A stretch of 33,761 nucleotides of DNA, taken from contig SMXJ01000111.1 in the NCBI GenBank assembly GCA_004356305.1, positions 1-33,761 on the forward strand, written 5' to 3'. The notes beneath the pieces were generated by a model. The model made no database searches and was not told the DNA's origin. It saw only the letters and a program-made list of their open reading frames with translations. Shown one piece after another: positions 13,925-23,448 of this stretch. The first letter of the stretch is position 1. Each line of letters starts with the position of its first letter. Origin of the DNA: Bacteroidota bacterium. GTDB lineage: Bacteria > Bacteroidota > Bacteroidia > Flavobacteriales > Flavobacteriaceae. The translations under genes were made by a program, and so were the position numbers.

Positions 13925-16900
13925 ATGCAAAAGAAGCTTGCCGACATCCTTTTCTCTACACGTCTTACCGCTATTTTATTCATTACTTTTGCTGTTTCTA
14001 TGGCGGTTGGTACGTTTATGGATGCCTCCTCTGATACCTCTCCTACGCCGTATTCACGTGAGATGATCTATAATGCCTGGTGGTTTGAAGCCATTATGGT
14101 ATTTTTCGTGATCAATTTTGTGGGGAATTTATTTCGGTTTCGATTGTATAGAAGAAAAAAATGGGCGACTCTTACATTTCATTTGGCATTTATTTTAATT
14201 CTAATAGGGGCTTTCGTAACACGTTACATCGGATACGAAGGATTAATGCCTATACGGGAAGGTGCAACCGAAAGTACATTTCTCTCTAAAGAAACATACC
14301 TAAAAGTTTTTATCGATGGGGATTATGAGGTCGATGGTGTTGCACAAAGAAGAAAAGTACCACAGAAAAAACTGGACCTTTCTGAGCGGTTGAGCAATAA
14401 ATTTACGATCGAAACGGATTACAACAAACAACCTATAACAATTTCATATAAAGATTTTATATCGAATGTAAAGGAGGGATTTATTCCTTCCGAAAATGGG
14501 GATGAGTATCTTAAAATAGTGGAGGCGGGTGATGGCGACAGGCATGATCACTGGCTTAAGGTAGGTAGTGAAACGCTTATTCATAATATTGCGTTTACCA
14601 TTAACAATCCGAAAGCCGGGGCGATCAATATTTTTGTTACTGATAATGAATATACGATTGAAAGTCCTTTTGAAGGGTCCTTTCTGCGAATGGCAGATCA
14701 ATTCCAAGGACAGGTAGTTGCAGATAGCGTACAGCCATTGAACCTGCGTTCCTTATACCAGGTTGCTAATATGGCCTTTGTTTTCCCCGAACCGGTTTCC
14801 AAAGGTAGCTATGGAATTATAAAAGCACCGGCGCCGGAGAAAACAAATCAGGATGTCCTGATAGTTGAAGTAACTTCGCTGGATGAAACCAAAACTGTAG
14901 AGCTCATCGGGGGGCAATATATCGCATCAGATCCCGAGAGTGTTGATATCGCAGGATTGAAAGTGTACCTAAGCTATGGTGCTGAAATATATCAATTGCC
15001 TTTCAGCATTACTTTAAACGATTTCATAGCGGATAAATATCCCGGTACCGAAACCGGCTATTCTGCGTTTAGATCCAAGATCACAGTGAACAACAGCGAA
15101 AGTGATTTTTACGATTACGATATTTATATGAACAATGTGTTAGATCACAAGGGTTTTCGCTTTTTTCAAGCTTCTTTTCATCCGGATGAAAAAGGTACCG
15201 TTCTTTCAGTAAATCACGATTTCTGGGGGACCTGGATCACCTATATCGGTTATTTTCTGCTTTATTTCGGCTTATTGTCTATACTTTTCAATCGTAATAC
15301 GCGCTTTGCCGATCTAAGGAGAATGCTAACTATAGTGAAAGATAAAAAGGCCAACATCACTACGGTGCTGTTATTATTTCTCTCTGTTTCCGGTTTTGCA
15401 CAGGAGAAAGATCATATCCAAAGAGCAACTCTTCAACAAATAGATTCTATTGTTTTTGCAAATGCCGTGAATAAAGAACACGCAGCGAAGTTTGGCAGGT
15501 TGGTGCTTCAGGATAATGGAAGGATGAAACCCATCAATACATTCGCGAGTGAATTACTTCGGAAGGTGAGTGGTAAGAATACCTATGGCGACCTGGATGC
15601 CAATCAGGTCTTTTTGTCGATGGTCCAAATTCCACAACTCTGGTTCGAGGTCCCATTGATGAAATTGGACTGGCGGAACGATAGTATCAAAAAGATATTG
15701 GGTGTGCCTAAGGATGTATCGAAAGCATCCATTATTGATATGCTGGATGAAAATATGCAGAACAAAATAGGTCCTTATCTCCAGGAGGCCAGCATAAAAA
15801 TGAATCCCAATCAGTTTGAAAAGGACTTCATTAAATTGGGCCAAAAGTCCTATTTACTCGATCAGGCATTGAGCGGTGGGATCCTAAAGATCTTTCCTGT
15901 TCCCGGCGATCTAAATAACAAATGGATTTCCAATGCAGAACTTTCACAATCGAATATCAGGGGAAAGGATTCTGTTTTTATCTCAGAAATTATCTCAGGA
16001 TACCGTCTTACTTTAGATTATGCCAGACAGAGTAATGATTACAGTCAGGCAGATAAAGTGCTGGATCTTATCATAGAATACCAACAAAAGTATGGCGGTG
16101 AAGTGTTGCTTTCAGATAACAAAATAGACGCGGAGATCTTTTACAATAAAGCAAATCTATTCAATAGATTGTATCACTACTTCGCCATGTTTGGGTTTTT
16201 CATGTTCAGCTTTATAATTGTTCAGATCTTTTATGAGAATAGGGTAGTAAACTTTTCAGTAAAATTCTTTAAAGTGTGCATTTGGGCCTTATTTCTACTT
16301 ATGACGGCAGGATTGATAGCGCGTTGGTACATTAGTGGTCACGCACCCTGGAGCGATGCTTATGAGAGCGTGATCTATGTGAGCTGGGCCACAGTCCTTT
16401 TTGGATTGGTATTTGGAAGAAAGAGTGATCTTACCGTAGCTTCCACCGCCTTTGTCGCATCCATTTTGCTTTGGGTAGCGCATTTAAATTGGTTGGATCC
16501 ATCGATTGCCAATTTACAGCCCGTTTTGGATAGTTATTGGTTGATGATACATGTTGCGGTGATCGTAGCGAGTTACGGACCCTTTACGTTAGGCTGGATA
16601 CTTGGGATCACTGCGTTGCTGCTGATGGTGTTTACCACCAAAAAGAACAAGTCGAAAATGGACCTGAACATCAAGGAAATTACCATTATTACTGAAATGG
16701 CACTTACCGTAGGTTTGGTCATGTTGGCAATCGGTAATTTTCTAGGAGGACAATGGGCCAATGAGAGTTGGGGGCGCTATTGGGGGTGGGATCCAAAAGA
16801 GACCTGGGCACTTATAAGTATTATGGTATACGCTTTTGTCATACACATGCGATTGGTTCCCGGTCTTAGGGGAAGATGGTTTTTTAATGTCATGGCAGTC

Positions 16901-17086
16901 TTTGCTTTTGCGTCCATATTGATGACGTATTTTGGTGTGAATTTCTATTTAACCGGACTACATTCATATGCGAGCGGAGATGTTCCGGTTACTCCCGGAT
17001 TTGTGTTCTACTTGACGGCATTTTTATTGCTGTTGTCTGTGGTATCCTATTTTCAGTACAAAAAACACTACAAAAAAAAAGGATAA
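13925..17086 (+). CDS. ccsBA: Fused ResB-CcsA cytochrome c biogenesis protein
   Basis: This 1053-residue inner-membrane protein is a System II cytochrome c synthetase, moving haem to the periplasm and attaching it to apocytochrome c. The N-terminal ResB/CcsB part has three early helices (about 13-32, 45-65, 78-102, with a His in TFHLAF), a large periplasmic domain and a helix near 435-455. A second export-like helix (about 475-495, ending VSGFAQ) leads into another soluble segment. The CcsA part (about 690-1045) has the haem-handling WWD-type motif WANESWGRYWGWDPKETWAL (about 944-963) and conserved His in SGHAPW, MIHVAV and FVIHMRL. The fused order matches that known in Bacteroidota and epsilonproteobacteria. 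The C-terminus KKKG is encoded over an A9 run, and the stop codon lies inside a terminator of the convergent gene. Confidence 0.95.
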   Translation: MQKKLADILFSTRLTAILFITFAVSMAVGTFMDASSDTSPTPYSREMIYNAWWFEAIMVFFVINFVGNLFRFRLYRRKKWATLTFHLAFILILIGAFVTRYIGYEGLMPIREGATESTFLSKETYLKVFIDGDYEVDGVAQRRKVPQKKLDLSERLSNKFTIETDYNKQPITISYKDFISNVKEGFIPSENGDEYLKIVEAGDGDRHDHWLKVGSETLIHNIAFTINNPKAGAINIFVTDNEYTIESPFEGSFLRMADQFQGQVVADSVQPLNLRSLYQVANMAFVFPEPVSKGSYGIIKAPAPEKTNQDVLIVEVTSLDETKTVELIGGQYIASDPESVDIAGLKVYLSYGAEIYQLPFSITLNDFIADKYPGTETGYSAFRSKITVNNSESDFYDYDIYMNNVLDHKGFRFFQASFHPDEKGTVLSVNHDFWGTWITYIGYFLLYFGLLSILFNRNTRFADLRRMLTIVKDKKANITTVLLLFLSVSGFAQEKDHIQRATLQQIDSIVFANAVNKEHAAKFGRLVLQDNGRMKPINTFASELLRKVSGKNTYGDLDANQVFLSMVQIPQLWFEVPLMKLDWRNDSIKKILGVPKDVSKASIIDMLDENMQNKIGPYLQEASIKMNPNQFEKDFIKLGQKSYLLDQALSGGILKIFPVPGDLNNKWISNAELSQSNIRGKDSVFISEIISGYRLTLDYARQSNDYSQADKVLDLIIEYQQKYGGEVLLSDNKIDAEIFYNKANLFNRLYHYFAMFGFFMFSFIIVQIFYENRVVNFSVKFFKVCIWALFLLMTAGLIARWYISGHAPWSDAYESVIYVSWATVLFGLVFGRKSDLTVASTAFVASILLWVAHLNWLDPSIANLQPVLDSYWLMIHVAVIVASYGPFTLGWILGITALLLMVFTTKKNKSKMDLNIKEITIITEMALTVGLVMLAIGNFLGGQWANESWGRYWGWDPKETWALISIMVYAFVIHMRLVPGLRGRWFFNVMAVFAFASILMTYFGVNFYLTGLHSYASGDVPVTPGFVFYLTAFLLLLSVVSYFQYKKHYKKKG

Positions 17087-17104
17087 GCAGTTACACTTAT
17101 CCTT
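17072..17104 (-). terminator. Terminator of the 7TM regulator, overlapping the ccsBA stop
   Basis: A perfect 9-bp stem (AAGGATAAG 17079-17087 / CTTATCCTT 17096-17104) with an 8-nt loop is followed, on the minus strand, by a T run that is the A tract of the last ccsBA codons. On the plus strand there is no T run, so it should mainly end the minus-strand transcript. Confidence 0.8.
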
Positions 17105-17159
17105 CTCGCCATAATAAAAACAATCGTTGATCAGGTTTTAATATCCTAACAGGGACCGG

Positions 17160-18467
17160 CTAATTATAGATGTAATCCGGTTGCGAATCTACCATACGGT
17201 AATCCTGTTGTATATGTTCGCCTATCTCCAGTTTTACGTATAATTCTTTGGTCAATTCTTCGATTTCATATTCGGTTGATTTGAGTTTTCTAGCAATTTT
17301 GGTGTTGTCCTTTCCTTCGGAAATATATTGTAATAACTTAATTTCAAGACCGTCGAGATCATAATGCATAATTAAATTCTCCAGGTATACATCTTCCACT
17401 AGTTTTTCGGTCTTTTCACGTGCGGATAATACTTCTTGTCTTTTCAAGAAAATACGTAGTTCCGCTTGTCGAAGAATAACCTCCTCTTTGATCGCTTGCA
17501 TACGATACATGATCGCATAGGTGATAATCAACATCTCGGCAATAGCAGCGGCTTTTATATGAATAGTTTGGGTCGCTAAAAAGTCAATACCCAATTGGTT
17601 GAAGACAAAAAAGTCCAGGCAGAACAACAGAGGAATAAATGAAGCTATGGCATAAAACTTTGCAAAATTCTTTCTACTGAATAAATACACTCCCGCCAGG
17701 AAGTAAGTTCCAAGAACACCAAATAACAGACCATTTGTAATATTGATAAAGTCGGCATTCGCGGTGATCCAACCTGCGGTCAATAAAAAAGCAGCAGCTC
17801 CTAACAACGAAAGGGTGAAGTATTTTAATTTTGGTAAAAATTCGCCTAGCAATAGATATTTTGAAGCAAACAAGGCACTAAATGCAGTCGCTACGAATAA
17901 GAACAATGTTTGATTATTAAAAAGGTTCTCTGCGTTATCCAATCCGAACAATGAGAAAAGTCCATCACTAAAGAATAGTAGTAAGGACATACTCGCCAAC
18001 GTAAATGAATAGAACAAAAATGTTTTTTCTTCAAAGAGAAAGAAACATACCAGATTGAGTAAAACCAGCATCGATGCAAAGCCATAATACAATCCTTGTC
18101 TGAAAATGGTTTGAGTATCCTCGGAAGCTTCATTTCGTAACGTAGAATTTTTTTCAATCACCGTCGAAAAACTTATACCGCCTCCAGTATTATTTTTGTA
18201 GGAATTTTCTGAAAAATTAAAATTTTCGCCAAAATTCCCAAAACTTTTATCATAATAGAATGTTCCATCGACAGGGATCATATAAAGTGATGGATACAAG
18301 TAGTTGTATTGACCATTAAAGTCACCGCCGTTTTTGCCCTGAAAGGTAGAACTATCATAGGTTTGAAGGCTGATGCTATTGGTTTTGATCTCCACTCGAA
18401 CTACCTTCTTTTTTGCCTGAACATTAAGACAGAAAAGCAAGGTAAAAAGTAATAATACTGACCTCAT
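17160..18467 (-). CDS. 7TM (DISM-like) receptor with C-terminal LuxR-like HTH
   Basis: The 435-residue protein has a signal peptide (to about residue 18), an extracytoplasmic region of about 100 residues rich in Asn, Tyr and Gly, seven hydrophobic helices (about 122-322), a coiled-coil linker (about 325-362) and a C-terminal segment (371-415) reading LDGLEIKLLQYISEGKDNTKIARKL and onward. The spacing of that segment (acidic start, LLQYISEGKDNTKIARKL, then a recognition-helix-like part and KLEI) is that of a LuxR/GerE helix-turn-helix, although several DNA-contact positions differ from consensus. The architecture suggests a membrane-bound sensor that acts directly on DNA, or a degenerate HTH used for protein contacts. 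The ligand is unknown. fumC lies upstream on the same strand, about 190 bp away. Confidence 0.8.
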   Translation of the reverse strand: MRSVLLLFTLLFCLNVQAKKKVVRVEIKTNSISLQTYDSSTFQGKNGGDFNGQYNYLYPSLYMIPVDGTFYYDKSFGNFGENFNFSENSYKNNTGGGISFSTVIEKNSTLRNEASEDTQTIFRQGLYYGFASMLVLLNLVCFFLFEEKTFLFYSFTLASMSLLLFFSDGLFSLFGLDNAENLFNNQTLFLFVATAFSALFASKYLLLGEFLPKLKYFTLSLLGAAAFLLTAGWITANADFINITNGLLFGVLGTYFLAGVYLFSRKNFAKFYAIASFIPLLFCLDFFVFNQLGIDFLATQTIHIKAAAIAEMLIITYAIMYRMQAIKEEVILRQAELRIFLKRQEVLSAREKTEKLVEDVYLENLIMHYDLDGLEIKLLQYISEGKDNTKIARKLKSTEYEIEELTKELYVKLEIGEHIQQDYRMVDSQPDYIYN

Positions 18468-18656
18468 TTTAAGTAGGTTTTACAAATTTGGGTAGTTCAA
18501 TATACAAAAAAATTACACTTTACCTAATTAAATTGCATTTGGTCGATATAGGCACCTTTAAACACCTAATCATTTGTAGGATAATTCTTATAAATCCAAT
18601 AAAAATTGACCGTTCATGATAGACCGCCTATTTAGTATATTTTAAGCTGTAGATTT

Positions 18657-20048
18657 TTATTCGCCTACCATGTTTTCGGGTTTTACCCATGCGTCAAATT
18701 CTGAAGCTGTGAGATAGCCCAGATTTATAGCTTCTTCTTTTAAAGTAGTGCCATTTTTATGTGCAGTATTCGCAATTTCGGCGGCTTTATGATAGCCAAT
18801 TTTCGTGTTCAAAGCAGTAACGAGCATCAATGAATTGTCCAATAATCGCTTGATTACCTCATAATTTGGTTGGATTCCTTGAACGCAATTAATATCAAAG
18901 GACACGCACGAATCGCCTAGCAGTTGTGCAGAATGTAAGATATTGGCTGCCATTAACGGTTTGAATACATTTAACTCGTAATGACCCTGCATACCACCGA
19001 TACTTATGGCTACATCGTTACCCAATACCTGGGCACATACCATGGTTAAAGCTTCACATTGAGTTGGATTTACCTTTCCGGGCATGATAGAAGAACCGGG
19101 TTCGTTAGCAGGAATAGTTATTTCTCCAATTCCGCTTCTGGGGCCACTCGCCAACATCCGGATATCATTTGCAATTTTATTCAGGGATACAGCTAATTGT
19201 TTTAATGCTCCATGCGATTCGACAAGGGCGTCGTGAGCTGCCAGAGCTTCAAATTTGTTCTCTGCGGAAATAAATGGGAGTCCCGTAAATTGGGCGATAT
19301 AGGCTGAAACTATATCCGCATATCCCTTTGGAGTGTTTATTCCCGTGCCCACTGCTGTCCCGCCTAAGGCTAATTGTGAAAGATGTTCCAGGGTGTTTTT
19401 CAGGGCTTTTATACCGTGCTTCAATTGCGCTGCATATCCGCTGAATTCCTGCCCAAGTGTTAGGGGAGTGGCATCCATCAAGTGAGTGCGTCCAATTTTA
19501 ACACAACTACTGAACTCCGTTGATTTATTTAGTAGGGTAGCCTGTAATTGTTTTACACCCGGGAGGGTCACCTCAACTATTTTCTTGTAAGCAGCAATAT
19601 GCATTCCGGTAGGAAAGGTATCGTTGGAAGATTGCGACTGGTTCACGTCGTCATTGGGCTGAAGTGTTTTCTCACCTTCGCCAATGGTTTTTCCGGCCAA
19701 TTGATGCGCCCGATTAGCGATCACCTCATTTACATTCATATTACTTTGAGTACCACTGCCGGTTTGCCAAATTACCAACGGAAATTGATCGTCGTGTTTT
19801 CCTTCCAGGATCTCATCACAAACTTTTGCGATCAAATCTCTTTTTTCTTCAGTTAAGACACCTAATTCACAATTGGTATAGGCCGCAGCTTTTTTCAGAT
19901 AAGCGAAACCATAGACCACTTCCAAAGGCATAGAAGCAGGAGCTCCAATTTTAAAGTTATTACGTGAACGTTCCGTTTGAGCGCCCCAAAGTTTATCGGA
20001 CGGTACCTGTACCTCGCCCATCGTATCTTTTTCGATCCTGAATGCCAT
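18657..20048 (-). CDS. fumC: Class II fumarate hydratase
   Basis: FumC interconverts fumarate and L-malate in the citric acid cycle as a cytosolic, iron-independent tetramer. The 463-residue product has [20 protein letters not shown] with the catalytic His, [17 protein letters not shown], and the superfamily signature [11 protein letters not shown] with the catalytic Ser loop. The frame extends upstream to a TTG at 20072, but a well-formed promoter (20070-20100) overlaps that codon, so only the ATG at 20048, giving [16 protein letters not shown], can be within the transcript. The 7TM regulator gene follows on the same strand. Very confident call. Confidence 0.97.
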   Translation of the reverse strand: MAFRIEKDTMGEVQVPSDKLWGAQTERSRNNFKIGAPASMPLEVVYGFAYLKKAAAYTNCELGVLTEEKRDLIAKVCDEILEGKHDDQFPLVIWQTGSGTQSNMNVNEVIANRAHQLAGKTIGEGEKTLQPNDDVNQSQSSNDTFPTGMHIAAYKKIVEVTLPGVKQLQATLLNKSTEFSSCVKIGRTHLMDATPLTLGQEFSGYAAQLKHGIKALKNTLEHLSQLALGGTAVGTGINTPKGYADIVSAYIAQFTGLPFISAENKFEALAAHDALVESHGALKQLAVSLNKIANDIRMLASGPRSGIGEITIPANEPGSSIMPGKVNPTQCEALTMVCAQVLGNDVAISIGGMQGHYELNVFKPLMAANILHSAQLLGDSCVSFDINCVQGIQPNYEVIKRLLDNSLMLVTALNTKIGYHKAAEIANTAHKNGTTLKEEAINLGYLTASEFDAWVKPENMVGE

Positions 20049-20069
20049 ATGTGTTTTTCTTAGACCCTG

Positions 20070-20100
20070 CAAAGGTACGAAATCGTCTATTTGTACTCAA
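20070..20100 (-). promoter_or_regulatory. Promoter of fumC
   Basis: On the minus strand TTG (20100-20098) and TACCTTTG (20077-20070) are 20 bp apart, a full match to the flavobacterial TTG / TAnnTTTG form. The box ends 21 bp before the ATG at 20048, and this placement decides the fumC start. Confidence 0.65.
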
Positions 20101-20143
20101 CTTCACAGCTGTTTAATTCATGTGAATAAATCGGTTGGAATTA

Positions 20144-20175
20144 TTGTTTTTTCTGAAAAATTCACTTTATCTTTG
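20144..20175 (+). promoter_or_regulatory. Promoter of the 57-residue membrane protein
   Basis: TTG (20144-20146) and TATCTTTG (20168-20175) are 21 bp apart. The start codon at 20198 is 22 bp past the box, typical of the short leaders expected here. The arrangement diverges from the fumC promoter. Confidence 0.6.
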
Positions 20176-20197
20176 CCGAAACAAAACACCCTGTATC

Positions 20198-20371
20198 ATG
20201 TTCGATTTCGGTCAATATTTGGGATTTCTTGCATTCCTGACCATTTTAACCATAGGATTTTGGTTGATGTTCTTCCTGATTGCATTTATTCCGTACTGGT
20301 TAGGAGGAACTTTGCTGGAGATTTTTAGAATGAAGCGTGAAGCCAAACGTAAGGCCAGAGAAGAATCTTGA
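20198..20371 (+). CDS. 57-residue membrane protein, unknown function
   Basis: From the ATG at 20198 the product is MFDFGQYLGFLAFL and onward: one long or two short hydrophobic helices (residues ~6-36, with FWLMFFLIAFIPYWLGG), then an amphipathic, strongly basic tail (MKREAKRKAREES). The frame continues upstream to a possible start at 20135, but that would place the promoter at 20144-20175 inside the coding region, so I use 20198. I recognise no family; the basic tail should lie in the cytoplasm. It has its own promoter and terminator between two convergent or divergent larger genes, which argues for a real, independently expressed small protein. Confidence 0.7.
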   Translation: MFDFGQYLGFLAFLTILTIGFWLMFFLIAFIPYWLGGTLLEIFRMKREAKRKAREES

Positions 20372-20396
20372 TCAATTTTTCATATTAATGTAAATA

Positions 20397-20421
20397 GGAG
20401 TTCAATCGAACTTCCTTTTTT
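20397..20421 (+). terminator. Terminator after the 57-residue protein gene
   Basis: GGAGTTC / GAACTTCC forms a stem with one bulged base and a 4-nt loop, followed by TTTTTT. It reaches the stop codon of the convergent receptor gene. Confidence 0.7.
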
Positions 20422-22894
20422 ATCCTCCAAAACCACCTTCTTCTTCAAATTCAGCTCCTCGACCGTTGCGTTGCCGTTCCTTTTTTTGGTTAAATCGATA
20501 CGTAAAATTCAAATTAATTTGTCGTTCTCTCCATTGAAATTCACTATAACTCCTAAAAGTATCAGTTAGTGTAACCGATTTTCTTTTTCTCGAGTTCAAC
20601 AGATCGCTTACACTAATACCAATAGTAGCATTGTCTTTTAGAAAGTCTTTACTTACCCCGAGGTTTATAGAAAAAATACCTTCGCTCTCCGTTTGTGAAT
20701 TGTTTCGTGGACCGCGATAAAAAGCATTGGTCTGCCATTCTATCCGAGCGGGGAGTGTCACCTTAATGCTCAATCGCGAAAACCAACTGGTATCTTCGGC
20801 ACCATAGTCTACACCATTGAAATCACCTTCGGTAACAAATCTAAATATATTTAAACTGCCGTTTAACCGCAACCATTTGGCAGCGTTAAATAGCATCCCG
20901 GCTTCAAATCCATATCGCTGATTTGTCGCCAGATTAATTGGTATACTACGTATGATCGGGATACCGTTTGAAGTCAGCTCACCGGTATCTTCACGGATGC
21001 GGGTAAACGCACCGGTCTCATATTGATAATAAACGGACGATGTTAAAGTGATTTTTTCCCAGCGATTTAGGTAGCCAAGATCAAAGGCACTAGCGTAGGC
21101 AGGATCCAGACCCGGGTTTCCTTGAAATACATTCGCTTCACTCGAACGGGATGGAAATGGATTTAAAAACCAATGTCTTGGCCGGTTGATCCTCCTGTTG
21201 TATCCGAAGGTGATATTTTCTTTTTCGTTCAATTCATAAACAAGATTTACCGTAGGAAAGAGCCCGATAAAATCCTTATCGAAGTTTATATTGAATTCAT
21301 CATTATTAGAAACATCTTCTCCCGTCACTTCACCTTTTAAAGAAGTGGATTCCATTCGAAGACCTAAAAGAAATGAAAAATCTCCAATCTTGTTACCATA
21401 TTGAGTATAAAATGCTTGTACATTTTGTTTATAGGTAAATAAATTGGATATGCTGTCATTTCTCACAAAGACTCCTGTCGTCCCCACTTCTTCCAAAAGC
21501 ACGTAGTCTGTGATCTTTTTTTCGAATTTGCCTCTATATCCGGCCTCAAATTGGGCATTTTCTCCTATGGGTCGCACGTAGTCCAATTGCGCTAAATACT
21601 CGGTATTATCTTCTTCCTCAGAAATATCTTCAGATGGAAGAATTGTGGTTATCGGGAAAGTATTTCGTTCAACGATAAATGAATTATGAGTTTCTGTGTC
21701 CCTTTCAAACTGCAGATCCGTTGTAAGCTCATGGCCTTTGTCATCAAACCTATTCGTATAATTTAATGAGATCTGATACCCAAAATCATCTTCAGTTTCA
21801 GTTTCAGTTCTTATTCTGGAAATATTTAATATGTTCTGTTCATCAAATTCATCAGTGAAATTATTTATCACATCCTCATCGGATCCTAAATGCATAAATA
21901 CGGAAGCAGTAATCGACGATTTTTCAGTGATGAAATATTCCATTCCTAAATTAGTGTTGAATCGTCTGCTAGAACGATCATACTCCCGTTCTTCAATGAC
22001 TAATGGGTTTTCTACGGTATCTGAAAAGAAATTATTTTCGAAAATAGCATTTCCGGGAGACTTCCTATATCGATACCCGGAGCTATTAAAAATATTGAAT
22101 TTTTCGGTTCTAAGATTTATATTTCCCGACAAACCAAAACTGAATGGGTTCCCAATACTCGTTAGAATAGAACCGTTTAATCCTAGTGTTTTTTCCTGTC
22201 TTAGGACAATATTTAATATACCTGCAGTACCTTCTGCATCATATCGAGCCGACGGTGAAGTGATGACCTCTATACGATCTATAGATTCGGCAGGTAGTTG
22301 CCTAAGTGCATCCGTAGATCCAAATCCCGCGAGGGCTGAAGGTCTACCATTGATCAGGATCCGAACGTTTTCATTACCTCGCAGGGCGATAGTCCCATCC
22401 AAATCTACTGTTACCGAGGGCACATTATTTAAGGCGTCTCCTATAGTAGCTCCACTAGTGGTAAGGTCTTTTCCAATATGATATATTTTTTTATCGAGGC
22501 GTATTTGTACTTCGGTAGTTTCGGCGCGTATAACGATTTCGTCTAAAATTTCAGAATCCAACGATAGTGACATAGTTGGAAGTTTGGTATTCTTAAAAAT
22601 TCTTTGATTGGTTAAGGATTTGGTCTTATAAGAAATAAACTCGAAATGAATGGTATATACACCCTTGGGAACTTCGATATTGTAATTGCCTTTAGGATCG
22701 GTGATTCCCCCTTCGATTATTTTATCATCTTTGTCTACAAACACGATGGTAGCATACTCTAGTGGTAGATTAGTGCCCTTTTCCACGACTTTTCCTGTTA
22801 CCCTAACCTTGGCCGTATTATCACTGGAATTTCCACGCTGTGCAAAAAATAACGTAGATATAAGTAGAAATAGGACGCATATGGGTAGTCTCAT
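20420..22894 (-). CDS. TonB-dependent-receptor-like outer membrane beta-barrel protein
   Basis: The 824-residue protein has a signal peptide (to about residue 19), a carboxypeptidase-regulatory-like beta-sandwich (about 28-110, with VTGKVVEKGTNLPLEYATIV), a plug domain (about 125-235, with GATIGDALNNVPSVTVDLDG and VLINGRPSAL) and a C-terminal barrel of the OMP_b-brl_3 type. It should sit in the outer membrane. No SusD partner is adjacent, so it is not a standard glycan-uptake pair; siderophore, peptide or metal uptake are open options. The C-terminus is odd: a basic then acidic/glycine tail, ending EFEEEGGFGG, instead of the usual barrel-closing aromatic residue. A good promoter lies just upstream. 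Confidence 0.92.
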   Translation of the reverse strand: MRLPICVLFLLISTLFFAQRGNSSDNTAKVRVTGKVVEKGTNLPLEYATIVFVDKDDKIIEGGITDPKGNYNIEVPKGVYTIHFEFISYKTKSLTNQRIFKNTKLPTMSLSLDSEILDEIVIRAETTEVQIRLDKKIYHIGKDLTTSGATIGDALNNVPSVTVDLDGTIALRGNENVRILINGRPSALAGFGSTDALRQLPAESIDRIEVITSPSARYDAEGTAGILNIVLRQEKTLGLNGSILTSIGNPFSFGLSGNINLRTEKFNIFNSSGYRYRKSPGNAIFENNFFSDTVENPLVIEEREYDRSSRRFNTNLGMEYFITEKSSITASVFMHLGSDEDVINNFTDEFDEQNILNISRIRTETETEDDFGYQISLNYTNRFDDKGHELTTDLQFERDTETHNSFIVERNTFPITTILPSEDISEEEDNTEYLAQLDYVRPIGENAQFEAGYRGKFEKKITDYVLLEEVGTTGVFVRNDSISNLFTYKQNVQAFYTQYGNKIGDFSFLLGLRMESTSLKGEVTGEDVSNNDEFNINFDKDFIGLFPTVNLVYELNEKENITFGYNRRINRPRHWFLNPFPSRSSEANVFQGNPGLDPAYASAFDLGYLNRWEKITLTSSVYYQYETGAFTRIREDTGELTSNGIPIIRSIPINLATNQRYGFEAGMLFNAAKWLRLNGSLNIFRFVTEGDFNGVDYGAEDTSWFSRLSIKVTLPARIEWQTNAFYRGPRNNSQTESEGIFSINLGVSKDFLKDNATIGISVSDLLNSRKRKSVTLTDTFRSYSEFQWRERQINLNFTYRFNQKKERQRNGRGAEFEEEGGFGG

Positions 22895-22917
22895 GTCAGT
22901 TCAAAGATATTTGACCA

Positions 22918-22950
22918 CGAAAGTACATTATGGTTTGGTGACGTTTGCAA
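22918..22950 (-). promoter_or_regulatory. Promoter of the outer-membrane receptor gene
   Basis: On the minus strand TTG (22950-22948) and TACTTTCG (22925-22918) are 22 bp apart. A second -7-like box, TATCTTTG at 22909-22902, lies closer to the start codon and would give an almost leaderless transcript. Confidence 0.5.
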
Positions 22951-23033
22951 AATTTTTGTTAAAAGCGAATCGTCTATAAGAGTTCGATATTTGAAAAGAC
23001 AAAACAAGCTCTGTTATTAGATCTTAAATTTAA

Positions 23034-23375
23034 TTATAATATCTCAAAAACCCGTTCCGGTGGCCTGCCTATAACAGCCTTATCACCATTTATTACGATA
23101 GGCCGTTGCATTAATGCCGGGTACTCTATCAAAGCATTAATTATTTCTGAATCGCTTAGTTTCTTGCCGGCAAAAATACTTTTCCAGATAGCTTCATTCT
23201 GACGAACCAACTCAATGGGATTGAATTTTAAAAGTTTCAATATCTTTTTTAATTTTTCTACTGAAAGTGGCTCGTTCATATATTTTACGGATGAGAATTC
23301 ATGTTTCGAAGTTTCCAAAAAATTCAGGCACTCTCGGGATTTACTGCATCTGGGGTTGTGGTAGATCTCTATCAT
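23034..23375 (-). CDS. arsC: ArsC-family arsenate reductase
   Basis: From the ATG at 23375 the product has 113 residues with the thioredoxin-fold start MIEIYHNPRCSKSREC; Cys10 is the catalytic residue of the glutaredoxin-dependent ArsC type. Later family marks include RQNEAIWK, YPALMQRPIVI and the end GRPPERVFEIL, with the expected arginines. An upstream TTG at 23381 adds two residues and is unlikely. Such genes in flavobacteria usually stand alone, without an arsR or an arsenite pump, and some family members (YffB, Spx-like) have other roles, so arsenate reduction is probable rather than certain. A gene of unknown function lies upstream after about 70 bp on the same strand. Confidence 0.88.
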   Translation of the reverse strand: MIEIYHNPRCSKSRECLNFLETSKHEFSSVKYMNEPLSVEKLKKILKLLKFNPIELVRQNEAIWKSIFAGKKLSDSEIINALIEYPALMQRPIVINGDKAVIGRPPERVFEIL

Positions 23376-23448
23376 ACTCAATTGTTAATTTTTTTTATCT
23401 ATTATTTCTTTAAGTTTTAGACTTAAATGTCTGCAATTACAAGGCTAC

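Noticed and set aside
20049-20072. Longer fumC start at the TTG
   Set aside because: The -7 box of the promoter covers that codon, and the extra residues do not resemble FumC N-termini.
20420-22894. Polysaccharide utilisation locus
   Set aside because: There is no SusD-like gene, glycoside hydrolase or sigma/anti-sigma pair next to the receptor.
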